Assembly: GCA_964635875.1 (NCBI GenBank)
Contig: CAZWRK010000142.1
Span: 1 to 10,047, forward strand
DNA length: 10,047 nt
Origin: CAZWRK01 sp964635875
GTDB taxonomy: Bacteria; Pseudomonadota; Gammaproteobacteria; Burkholderiales; Aquaspirillaceae
Reading direction: 5' to 3'
This document shows, one piece after another, positions 1 through 6,402 of this stretch. The position numbers and the translations under genes are program-made. Within the stretch, counting starts at the first letter, position 1. Each line of letters starts with the position of its first letter. A model generated the notes under the pieces. That model was not told where the DNA came from and did no database searches. It saw only the letters and a list, made by a program, of their open reading frames with translations.

Positions 1-6
1 CGCATA

Positions 7-183
7 ATGGACTGCAAACACGCAACAATTTTGCTATCGCAAGCATTGGATCGCCCACTGACATGGCGCGAGCGCTTTGGGCTGCGCGCGCACCTTGCTT
101 TATGTGTAGGATGCCGCCGGACGCGCGCGCAGTTCGAGTTTTTACGGGACGCCATGCGCGCGCACCCTTGGAAAAAACCTTAA
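7..183 (+). CDS. Small zf-HC2 / ZAS-like zinc-binding protein (putative anti-sigma factor)
   Basis: This 58-residue ORF starts MDCKHATILLSQALDRPL and ends at TAA 181-183. It has an early C3-x-H5 and then H29-x3-C33-x2-C36, the zinc-binding signature of ZAS/zf-HC2 anti-sigma domains. Members of this family bind an ECF sigma factor in the cytoplasm, and in many proteobacteria a very short, soluble version sits directly after the sigma gene. There is no membrane segment, so it would be a soluble one-domain form. A TAA at 5-7 overlaps the ATG at 7-9 by one base, which would suit translational coupling to an upstream gene outside the window. That partner being a sigma factor is inference. The stop codon overlaps the stop of the convergent solute-binding-protein gene. 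The ribosome-binding site would lie off the left edge. The zinc motif is clear; the anti-sigma role is inferred from the family. Confidence 0.75.
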   Translation: MDCKHATILLSQALDRPLTWRERFGLRAHLALCVGCRRTRAQFEFLRDAMRAHPWKKP

Positions 184-938
184 GGCTGCGACACCCAATT
201 TTCGTAGCGCTTGTCCAAGCGTTCGCTACTGCCATCAGCATTCATCAGCAGTAACGCTTTGTTGAGCGACTCAATTAAGCCTTTTTGCGTCTCAGGATGG
301 CAAGCCAGATATAAATCAACGCGATTAAAAGAAAAAACCGGCACCACCTCTTGCTGCAAATGTCGCCGTGCAATCATGCCCGAAGCCGTGAAGCGGTCAC
401 TGACCCATACATCAATTTTTTTCTGGAGCAGCCGGTCTAAATTCAACAAATCGTTGGCGGCTGCATCGGGTTTAAATCCGTTTTGACGCAAAAATGCATC
501 ACGAATGTCCCCCTGATAGCTGCCAATTTTCAATGCTTTTAGGTCGTTTAGAAGCTTAAATTTATAGCCCCGCTCACTCAACGCATACATGGTCCAGTCG
601 CTGTATCCAATCGGCCCCACCCAACTAAAGATCAACTCTCGATCTAAAGTGCGTGTTGTCGAAAAAACACAGGTATTGTGCTGACTTTTCGCAAGATCAA
701 AGGCCTGTTTCCAAGACAACATCTGCATTTTGTACGGCTGGTGAACACGCTTGAGCAAGGCATGCACCTTATCTGCTGCCAAACCATGAATACGCCCTTG
801 AGCATCTTCCATTTGGTAAGGCGGAAAAGACTCCGTCACAATACGCAGCTCGACAGCATGCGCTGTCAATGCACACCACGACAACGCTAATCCCAAGCAC
901 ACGGTGCTCCAGCGAGCACGCTTCATTAAAATATCCAT
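180..938 (-). CDS. Periplasmic substrate-binding protein, SBP_bac_3 family
   Basis: This protein of about 252 residues resembles the periplasmic binding proteins of polar amino-acid ABC importers (SBP_bac_3, PF00497-like). A signal peptide is visible: basic MKRAR, a hydrophobic stretch LGLALSWCAL, then TAHA followed by VELRIV, giving a likely cleavage after AHA. The mature part has family landmarks: an FPPYQ segment near the N-terminus, G-L-A-A-D, a W-x-x-A helix, TTRTLDRE and WVGPIGYSDW. The start at 938 has GAGA five bases upstream. An internal ATG at 926 (MKRARW) has GGA upstream and is almost as likely. No permease or ATPase gene is adjacent, so it is either an orphan binding protein serving a distant transporter or a solute sensor. 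The ligand cannot be read from the sequence. It is divergent from ppnP and overlaps the zinc-protein gene at its stop codon. No dedicated terminator is visible. Confidence 0.82.
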   Translation of the reverse strand: MDILMKRARWSTVCLGLALSWCALTAHAVELRIVTESFPPYQMEDAQGRIHGLAADKVHALLKRVHQPYKMQMLSWKQAFDLAKSQHNTCVFSTTRTLDRELIFSWVGPIGYSDWTMYALSERGYKFKLLNDLKALKIGSYQGDIRDAFLRQNGFKPDAAANDLLNLDRLLQKKIDVWVSDRFTASGMIARRHLQQEVVPVFSFNRVDLYLACHPETQKGLIESLNKALLLMNADGSSERLDKRYENWVSQP

Positions 939-1020
939 TTTTATCTCAATCTGTGCAGTGTCATTCAATCACATCAACACGGGTTCACGTTACAATTCGG
1001 CCCCGACTTGACCTTCATCT

Positions 1021-1024
1021 GGAG
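1021..1024 (+). promoter_or_regulatory. Ribosome binding site of ppnP
   Basis: GGAG lies seven bases before ATG 1032. It decides the start, because the in-frame upstream TTG at 1008 would add eight residues and has no Shine-Dalgarno sequence. Confidence 0.65.
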
Positions 1025-1031
1025 CAACATC

Positions 1032-1343
1032 ATGGAACAACTTGATCATGTTAGCGTCGCCACAAAAGCAAATGTTTATTTTGATGGAAAATGTGTGAGT
1101 CACAGCATCACGCTTGCCGACGGTACCCAAAAATCTGTTGGCGTGATTTTACCGGCCACGCTGACCTTTAAAACAGGCGCGCCTGAAATCATGGAATTGG
1201 TCGAAGGCACCTGCCACGTCACCCTAGACGGCGAAACCGAAGCCCGCACCTACCAAGGCGGTCAGTCTTTCTCCGTACCGGGTAACAGCCAATTCAACAT
1301 CGAAGTGACATCGACCCTGCACTACATCTGCCACTTCGGTTGA
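1032..1343 (+). CDS. ppnP: Pyrimidine/purine nucleoside phosphorylase (DUF1255, cupin fold)
   Basis: This 103-residue protein matches the PpnP (formerly YaiE/DUF1255) family, whose E. coli member is about 94 residues. Known family members catalyse phosphate-dependent cleavage of several purine and pyrimidine nucleosides to base and ribose-1-phosphate in the cytoplasm, for nucleoside salvage. Family landmarks seen here are NVYFDGKCVSHS near the N-terminus, KSVGVILPATLTFKTGAPEIMELVEG in the middle (a beta-rich cupin core), GQSFSVPGNSQFNIEV, and a terminal YICHFG matching the usual Y-x-C-x-(Y/F). The N-terminus is about ten residues longer than the E. coli form. The gene stands alone, is divergent from the solute-binding-protein gene, and ends 18 bases before a strong symmetrical terminator. 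A TACAAT at 991-996 could be its -10 box, but no clear -35 is visible. Confidence 0.93.
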   Translation: MEQLDHVSVATKANVYFDGKCVSHSITLADGTQKSVGVILPATLTFKTGAPEIMELVEGTCHVTLDGETEARTYQGGQSFSVPGNSQFNIEVTSTLHYICHFG

Positions 1344-1361
1344 TTCGCCACACCGATCAGA

Positions 1362-1395
1362 AAAAAATAACCGCTCCGAAAAGCGGTTATTTTTT
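1362..1395. terminator. Bidirectional intrinsic terminator between ppnP and the chemoreceptor gene
   Basis: A perfect 14-bp inverted repeat (1362-1375 and 1382-1395) with a six-base loop has ATAACCGCT/AGCGGTTAT as its core. An A-run forms one outer arm and a T-run the other, so the transcript from either strand ends in U residues after the hairpin. It lies between two convergent genes and can serve both. Confidence 0.9.
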
Positions 1396-1413
1396 GTTTT
1401 GCCAAACGGGCTC

Positions 1414-3440
1414 TTAGAGCCGGAACTGCGCCACAATCGCACGCAACTCCTCGCCACGCCGCGCCAACCCCTGAATGGTGTGCAACGCATTTTGCAAACT
1501 CGCATCGGTTTCATGCGCCTTCGCATTCACGCGCTCGGCACTACACGCCATCTCATTCGTTGCCATACCTTGCTCTGCGGTCGAGCTCTTAATCTCAATC
1601 ATCCGTGACGAAATATCTTCAGCGCCAGCACGNNNNNNNNNNNNNNNNNNNNNNNNNNNNNNNNNNNNNNNNNNNNNNNNNNNNNNNNNNNNNNNNNNNN
1701 NNNNNNNNNNNNNNNNNNNNNNNNNNNNNNNNCGGTCGAGCTCTTAATCTCAATCATCCGTGACGAAATATCTTCAGCGCCAGCACGGATACTCTCAATT
1801 TTTTCAGCCGCATCGTGCGTCAACGTCATGCCATGCGAAACCTTATGATTAGTCTCATCGGCACGCCGGATCGCTTCCGCCGTTTGCACCATCACCGTGT
1901 CCATAATCTCGGCAATTTGTACGGTCGCCGTCGCAGTCCGCTCAGCCAGCTTACGCACTTCATCAGCCACCACAGCAAAGCCACGCCCCTGCTCACCCGC
2001 CCGCGCCGCCTCAATGGCCGCATTCAAAGCCAGCAAATTCGTCTGATCGGCAATGTCACGAATAATGCCAACGATGCCTTTGATCTCTTCAGACTTACTT
2101 TCTAAGCCATTCATGACCACTTGCAGGCCTTCAATCGCCTTCACCGTCGAGGCAATTTCTGTGGAAACCGCATTCATGCAGTCATGCGAATCAATCGAAT
2201 TTTGACGCGACAACGACACCAAGGCCTCTGTTTCGCCAACATGCGCCGCAATATGGTTAATGCTGACGGTAATTTCTTCGATCGTCGCGGCAGTTGCAGA
2301 CAACTCGCCGGACTGTGCTTGCGAATCAGCAGCAATTTGCACTGCGACCGCATTCAGTTGCTCGGCATCACCCGCCAAGGCCTGCGAATGACTTTGCACA
2401 GACAAGAACATATCGTGCAGTTTCTTCACAAATTGGTTAAAGGCTTCGGCGATTTGACCCACTTCATCATGGCTCTTGACGGGCAACTGAATGGCCAAAT
2501 CACCGCTGCCGTGCGCCACATTGCGCATCGCATCCCGCAGCACAGCCAGACCCGCCATCATGCGATTCACACCCACATACGATACGGCTGCGGCGAGCAA
2601 CAACCCTGTCAGCAACAAACCCGCCATCATGAGCATCAAGTGCTGTACCGGCTCCATTGCCTTATCAAACGGCACCATCACCCCAAATAGCCAGCCAGTT
2701 TTTCCAACCGGATACAGCGCCGACAAGAAGGTTTGGCCGCCCACGGTAATGGTCTTCATTTGACCATCATGGCTGAGCATCGCCGGATCAAACCCCGTGA
2801 TCACTTCAGAAATTTTCTTTAGGCCTGACTCAGGACTCGGATGGGCAATCACCACGCCATCTTGTGTCATCAAAAATGCATAGCCATCGCCAGGCAATTT
2901 TGAAGCCACGACCTCTTCAACCACGCGCGTCAAAGTGACATCACCGCCCGCAACCGCACGCAGAACATCGTTACTGCGCAAAGCTTTAGCAAAGGTAATA
3001 ATCGGACGTTTTGTTGCAGCATCAATATAGGGAGGCGAGGCAATCGGTTCTTGGCTGGCCGCCGCTGCAATGTACCAAGGCCGCACGGTCGGGTCATATC
3101 CTGGCGGGACAAGAGGTGCTGCAGTGAACTGAGTCATGGTTTTGTCTGGCTGGCCCACATACATATCATCAAAGCCGCCTGCATCTTTTGCTTGATCCAG
3201 AATCGGCTTTAATTCACCTTGACCAAAACGCGGCAACACCGAGGCGACAATCCTTTGACGGGAAGTCACCCATTCCGTCACAAAGCTCACTTTGCTCGTT
3301 GCAGCCATACCAATCTGCTCCTGAATAGAATTCAAGAGCGACTCTCTCATTTTCCAATACGCAATTCCGCACAGCAGAATTGAAAGCGTCGTCACGACAA
3401 AAAGAACAAAGACAACGATTCGGGCGCGAAGTGATTTCAT
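1414..3440 (-). CDS. Methyl-accepting chemotaxis protein with dCache_1 sensor (interrupted by a scaffold gap)
   Basis: This is a transmembrane chemoreceptor that controls CheA through CheW. Collapsing the 55-base duplicate and 100 N at the gap gives 1872 bases, one 623-residue protein. In order: TM1 about residues 8-30; a periplasmic dCache_1 domain at about 35-265; TM2 about 268-290; HAMP about 290-343; and a coiled-coil signalling domain from about 350. The signalling tip at 455-502 contains the near-invariant IEAARAGEQGRGFAVVADEV. The sensor holds Y115, R120, W122, Y123, Y138, D140 and D167, spaced like the amino-acid-binding residues of Pseudomonas PctA. The C-terminus ends VAQFRL, with no CheR/CheB-binding pentapeptide. 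The start ATG at 3438-3440 follows GAGAGAGG by 11 bases; a GTG one codon upstream is also possible. The gene is convergent with ppnP and divergent from the amidase. The family call is certain; the ligand class is inferred. Confidence 0.93.
1578..1632. repeat. Left copy of 55-bp duplicate flanking gap 1 (assembly overlap)
   Basis: This is identical base for base to 1733-1787. Both copies encode the same chemoreceptor peptide (part of AEDISSRMIEIKSST), which argues for one true copy represented twice at contig ends. Confidence 0.9.
1633..1732. other. Scaffold gap of exactly 100 N (probably spurious)
   Basis: Exactly 100 N is a usual placeholder for a gap of unknown size. The identical 55-base ends show that the contigs overlap, and removing the N run plus one repeat copy restores the chemoreceptor frame. 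Any stretch of chemoreceptor translated through the N run (ending VLALKIFRHG) is an artefact. Confidence 0.9.
1733..1787. repeat. Right copy of 55-bp duplicate flanking gap 1 (assembly overlap)
   Basis: Identical to 1578-1632. The sequence beyond it (from 1788) continues the chemoreceptor signalling domain without a break. Confidence 0.9.
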
Positions 3441-3687
3441 CACAAGATTTTCCTCTCTCGGGGGGCTACTTATTTTTATTGTGTATGTGTTAATTTTAGG
3501 TGGGCAGTTTGATACATTCGGTATATGCAATAATCCGCATATTTTCCATAACAACTTAAGTCACTTGAGCTCAACATTCTTAACCAAATCAAGAGAAATC
3601 AACAAAGCGGTCGATTCTCTCAGGAAGCGGAATGTTCCAACATAGCTAATTCATAAAAATACCAAATTCAGCAAAAAAATGGCGCTT

Positions 3688-3706
3688 ACACAGTATAAAA
3701 CTGTGT
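3688..3706. repeat. Inverted repeat (7-bp arms, 5-base spacer)
   Basis: ACACAGT, spacer ATAAA, ACTGTGT. The arms are perfect. This size and symmetry would suit a dimeric regulator site or a small hairpin. It lies about 180 bases before the amidase start and 250 before the chemoreceptor start. Confidence 0.45.
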
Positions 3707-3782
3707 CAAAAAATGCGTATACAGGTAAATAAACTACATTTTATTACAAACCTAAGCATGTTCCATGCCTAACTCTGGCGTG

Positions 3783-3798
3783 AAAAAACGCGTTTTTT
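3783..3798. repeat. Perfect 16-bp palindrome
   Basis: AAAAAACGCGTTTTTT is fully self-complementary with a CGCG centre and no spacer. It could be a protein-binding site. As a terminator it would lack a proper loop. Confidence 0.45.
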
Positions 3799-3809
3799 GA
3801 ACAAAAAAC

Positions 3810-3837
3810 AAATTTATTACAAAAGAATAATAAATTT
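3810..3837. repeat. AT-rich inverted repeat (10-bp arms, 8-base spacer)
   Basis: AAATTTATTA at 3810-3819 and its exact reverse complement TAATAAATTT at 3828-3837. It lies 49 bases before the amidase ATG, where an operator could act. Its function is unknown, and low-complexity AT sequence makes chance symmetry possible. Confidence 0.4.
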
Positions 3838-3886
3838 CCTTATATTCAAAAAAATTCTCATTTCATGAACTCCAGTGGGCCAAACA

Positions 3887-5386
3887 ATGAACCTTCATCT
3901 TGATACGGCCTATGCACAGTACGACGGCATTGAAATCGCACAGCGAATCCGAATCGGCGAGTTCTCCGCGCAAGAAGTTCTTGACGCTGCACTGCAACAA
4001 TTAACGCACCAAAACAGTGCAATCAATGCAGTTGCAACGCCCCTAAACGAAGCCGCACGCCAACAACTCCAGCGCTCTCTGCCGACAGGCCCTCTAGCAG
4101 GAGTCCCCATTCTGATCAAAGATCTTTTCACCGACATCGCCGGACACCCCACCCGCAACGGCAGCCGACTCTTCCACGCGGCCCCGCCTGCAGTCCGCGA
4201 TCACACCTTGATTGAACGTTACCGCCGTGCTGGATTGATTTTTATCGGCAAAACCACCACACCAGAATTTGGGCTATACCCCTACACCGAAAGCGATGCC
4301 TACGGCGCCACCCGCAACCCGTGGAATTTGGCGCATACCGCGGGTGGGTCCAGCGGCGGCAGTGCCGCTGCCGTTGCAGCAGGGATCGTGCCGATTGCGC
4401 ACGGCAGCGATGGCGGCGGCTCATTACGGATCCCTGCAGCCAATTGCGGACTGTTTGGCTTCAAACCTTCGCGCGGGCGCGCGCCCTGCGGCCCCTATCT
4501 TTCGGAGCAATGGCAGGGCTTGGCTGTGCAGCACTGCCTGACACGCAGCGTTCGGGACAGCGCCGCGATGCTCGACGTGATGCAAGGCACCGACTTGGGC
4601 GATGTATACAGTTGCCCGCCACCAGAGCAGTCTTTTCTGGCGCAACTTGATCAGGCCCCGCCTCGCCTTAGAATCGCGATCAGCCTGACGCCACCTCAAG
4701 GCGGCACCGTCGATCCAGAATGCCGAGCGGCAGTCGAGGCCTGTGCCAAATTGCTCGAAAGCTTAGGCCACCACATCGAAGAAGCCTCCCCGCTGTTGCC
4801 CTCCGTCGCGCACTTGCAACGGGCCATGATGATTTTGGTTGCGGGCGAAATGGCGTGTTTAATCCGAAATTTATCGTTGTTTTTTGGGCGGCCGATTCGC
4901 CATCACGAAATAGAGGCCGGTAGCTGGGCGCTGTCGCGCTATGGGGAGCGGCTCTCCGCTGGTGAATTTGCGTGGAACCGACAATTGATGCTGCGCATGG
5001 GGCGGTATATGGCTGATTTTCATCAGCGCTACGATATTTTGCTCTGTCCAGTGATGAACCAGCTACCGGCCAAAATCGGCCAGTTTCGGCTGTCGCGCGC
5101 GGAAGAAATCGCTTCGCGGCTGCTGATCGGGACTTTAAAACAGGATTGGCTCTTAGCTCCGAGCCAGCTCATCGAAAGAAATGCCCGCCGCATGTTGGAT
5201 TATTTAGGCTGGACTGCGCCTTTTAACATGAGCGGGCAACCGGCTATGAGCCTCCCTTTTGCACGGAGTGCGCATGGATTACCGATCGGGGTGCAATGCG
5301 TCGCCCCTTACGCGCAAGACGGCTTGTTGCTGCAACTGGCGCGCGAAATCGAACAAGCACAACCATGGCCACGCTGTGCGCCATAA
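3887..5386 (+). CDS. Amidase, amidase-signature family (NylA-like)
   Basis: This 499-residue amidase-signature hydrolase would cleave a carboxamide bond with a Ser-cisSer-Lys triad, probably in the cytoplasm, since no signal peptide is seen. The triad is visible: K78 in AGVPILIKDL, cis-Ser S155 in TAGGSSGGSA, and nucleophile S179 in DGGGSLRIPAANCGLFGFKP. The 24-residue spacing between the serines matches that in FAAH. Near the C-terminus, FNMSGQPAMSLPF and GLPIGVQ are also family-typical. The pattern around the nucleophile and the following RGRAPCGP resembles the 6-aminohexanoate-cyclic-dimer hydrolase (NylA) group, but that label is often over-applied and the natural substrate is unknown. 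It lacks GatB/GatC neighbours, so it is unlikely to be GatA. ATG 3887 was preferred to GTG 3875; both have weak ribosome-binding sites. It is a single gene, convergent with the crotonase gene. Confidence 0.9.
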   Translation: MNLHLDTAYAQYDGIEIAQRIRIGEFSAQEVLDAALQQLTHQNSAINAVATPLNEAARQQLQRSLPTGPLAGVPILIKDLFTDIAGHPTRNGSRLFHAAPPAVRDHTLIERYRRAGLIFIGKTTTPEFGLYPYTESDAYGATRNPWNLAHTAGGSSGGSAAAVAAGIVPIAHGSDGGGSLRIPAANCGLFGFKPSRGRAPCGPYLSEQWQGLAVQHCLTRSVRDSAAMLDVMQGTDLGDVYSCPPPEQSFLAQLDQAPPRLRIAISLTPPQGGTVDPECRAAVEACAKLLESLGHHIEEASPLLPSVAHLQRAMMILVAGEMACLIRNLSLFFGRPIRHHEIEAGSWALSRYGERLSAGEFAWNRQLMLRMGRYMADFHQRYDILLCPVMNQLPAKIGQFRLSRAEEIASRLLIGTLKQDWLLAPSQLIERNARRMLDYLGWTAPFNMSGQPAMSLPFARSAHGLPIGVQCVAPYAQDGLLLQLAREIEQAQPWPRCAP

Positions 5387-5412
5387 AAAAACGCCCCCAA
5401 ACAATGGGAGCG
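5385..5412 (-). terminator. Intrinsic terminator of the crotonase gene
   Basis: Read on the minus strand, an 8-bp stem (CGCTCCCA pairing with TGGGGGCG, with one G-U pair) and a five-base loop are followed by seven T. On the plus strand the same stem has a C-A mismatch and no T-tract, so it mainly serves the minus-strand gene ending at 5443. It begins immediately after the amidase stop. Confidence 0.8.
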
Positions 5413-5442
5413 CTCTTCGCTGAATACAAACCCAGCGCAAAC

Positions 5443-6204
5443 TTAATCTTCGCACGCGCTCAGTTGGGCTTGAATGATCTGCTGCGCCCGAAGTTCCCAA
5501 CCCGACTGCATATAGCGCTCGATTGAGGCTTGAGACAAGGCATCGTCTCGCGCCGCCACAGATGGCACATTCAAGACCGACTTCAAGAACGCAACTGCGC
5601 CAGCCTGTGTTTCCGTCGCGCGCTCGGCCAAGCTCAGCGCAGCAATTTTTGCACACCCCACCCCAACCGCCTCTTGGATCAAGCCAATCGCTTCAGCTTG
5701 GGCAGCGCTCACGCGCTCGCCCGCCAATAAAACTCGCCGAACCCAAGCATCGCCAACGCATGCTTGCAAACGACGCAGCATGGATGCAGAAGGCAAAAGC
5801 CCCTGATTCAACTCAGAAAAATGCAGCTCTACTTGACGCTCAGCCAAGCGCACATCGCACGCCAGCGCCCACTGCACCCCCCAACCAGCAACATAACCAT
5901 TGATCGCTGCGATTGTCAAAATTGGCAAATTCGCCAAAGTCTCACAAAGCCGCTCAAACTCGGAAAATACAGTACGCCGCTCTTCTTCCGACAAACTTTG
6001 GAAGCTGATCGGGTCTAATCCGGCACTAAAAAACTCCTCGCCCATGCCAGTTACAACAAGTGCACGCACGGTATGACAATCGAGGTGATCCAACGCCGTT
6101 TGCGCCTCACGAATCGCCTCAAGCGACCACGCATTGGCGGGAGATTGATTGAGGGTCAGCATCGAAATCTGCCCTAATTGTTGTAAACAGATAGTTTTTT
6201 GCAT
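5443..6204 (-). CDS. Enoyl-CoA hydratase/isomerase (crotonase) family protein with altered active site
   Basis: This 253-residue protein has the crotonase fold, which binds acyl-CoA thioesters and stabilises an enolate in an oxyanion hole. Family landmarks are LTLNQSPANAWSLE near the N-terminus, FFSAGLD (residues 58-64, first oxyanion-hole region) and INGYVAGWGVQWALACD (101-117). Aligned without gaps to rat enoyl-CoA hydratase, catalytic Glu144 is replaced by Q111 (codon 5872-5874), while Glu164 is kept as E131 (5812-5814). Gly141, which helps form the oxyanion hole, is W108. It is therefore unlikely to be an ordinary hydratase; isomerase-like, hydrolase-like or other crotonase chemistry is possible. 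ATG 6204 was chosen because a later ATG would remove the first beta strand, although its ribosome-binding site is poor. It stands alone with its own terminator and is not in an operon with the beta-oxidation genes further right. Confidence 0.87.
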   Translation of the reverse strand: MQKTICLQQLGQISMLTLNQSPANAWSLEAIREAQTALDHLDCHTVRALVVTGMGEEFFSAGLDPISFQSLSEEERRTVFSEFERLCETLANLPILTIAAINGYVAGWGVQWALACDVRLAERQVELHFSELNQGLLPSASMLRRLQACVGDAWVRRVLLAGERVSAAQAEAIGLIQEAVGVGCAKIAALSLAERATETQAGAVAFLKSVLNVPSVAARDDALSQASIERYMQSGWELRAQQIIQAQLSACED

Positions 6205-6295
6205 AAAAATCGACAGCCAAAGGGTCAATACGCCGCTAGCGAGAGGTCTGCCTAGATCAAGACACCACACCCATCGCTAGCACAATCAATGGACA

Positions 6296-6390
6296 CAAAA
6301 AACGCAGCAAATCTGCTGCGTTTGCGGTTTCCCCATGAAGACGTTGTAGAACGCCTTTTCCGAAAAGGCTAATGCCAATTTGGAATATTT
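6296..6390 (-). ncRNA. Candidate small RNA or attenuated leader
   Basis: A TATAAT hexamer on the minus strand (plus-strand positions 6397-6402) would start a transcript near 6390. That transcript contains the hairpin at 6353-6369, then a single-stranded stretch, and ends in a perfect 10-bp terminator hairpin (6300-6323) with six T. The predicted RNA is about 95 bases. The -35 region is weak. It could be a free-standing small RNA, or the leader of the crotonase gene at 6204 with an attenuator. I do not recognise it as a known RNA family. Confidence 0.3.
6297..6323 (-). terminator. Terminator-like hairpin upstream of the crotonase gene
   Basis: Perfect 10-bp arms AAACGCAGCA (6300-6309) and TGCTGCGTTT (6314-6323) enclose a four-base loop. 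The six A at 6297-6302 become a T-run after the hairpin on the minus strand; on the plus strand only three T follow. It is unusual in that no protein gene on the minus strand ends here. Confidence 0.7.
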
Positions 6391-6396
6391 AACAAG

Positions 6397-6402
6397 ATTA
6401 TA
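6397..6402 (-). promoter_or_regulatory. Possible -10 box on the minus strand
   Basis: ATTATA on the plus strand reads as consensus TATAAT on the minus strand. A matching -35 is weak (TGTTTT at 17-base spacing). Similar AT-rich hexamers here (TATAGT 6401-6406, with TTGGAA 6380-6385 upstream) could drive the rightward membrane-protein gene instead. Confidence 0.3.

Larger units (their letters stand above)
3441..3886. other. AT-rich divergent intergenic region between chemoreceptor and amidase
   Basis: These 446 bases hold no convincing ORF. The stretch from about 3640 to 3870 is markedly AT-rich compared with the genes on either side. It contains three inverted repeats, listed separately, and two short direct repeats: ATGTTCCA at 3632-3639 and 3758-3765, and TTTATTACAAA at 3740-3750 and 3813-3823. 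The promoters of both divergent genes should lie here, but I could not find a clean -35/-10 pair or a sigma-28 box for either gene. Confidence 0.6.

Noticed and set aside
121..163. Alternating GCGCGC tracts forming an inverted repeat inside the zinc-protein gene
   Set aside because: The tracts are explained by Arg/Ala codons, and the loop would be long. There is no T-tract, so it is not a terminator.
1578..1787. Genuine 55-bp tandem duplication in the chemoreceptor gene
   Set aside because: The copies flank exactly 100 N, and frame and homology are restored only when one copy is removed.
2121..2690. Long plus-strand open frame inside the chemoreceptor gene
   Set aside because: It is a His/Arg/Gln-rich antisense shadow of the well-supported minus-strand gene, with no start signals.
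3441..3560. Sigma-28 (FliA) promoter for the chemoreceptor
   Set aside because: No match to the TAAA-N15-GCCGATAA pattern was found upstream of the start.
3887..5386. GatA subunit of the Asp/Glu-tRNA amidotransferase
   Set aside because: There is no gatB or gatC neighbour, and the sequence around the nucleophile serine (GGGSLRIPAANCGLFGFKPSRGR, written here only to identify the site at 4414-4482) resembles NylA-type amidases.
6286..6336. Minus-strand 16-residue leader peptide (MGKPQTQQICCVFCVH) overlapping the terminator hairpin
   Set aside because: No Shine-Dalgarno sequence and no run of one amino acid typical of attenuation peptides. Probably chance, though worth checking if the leader is transcribed.
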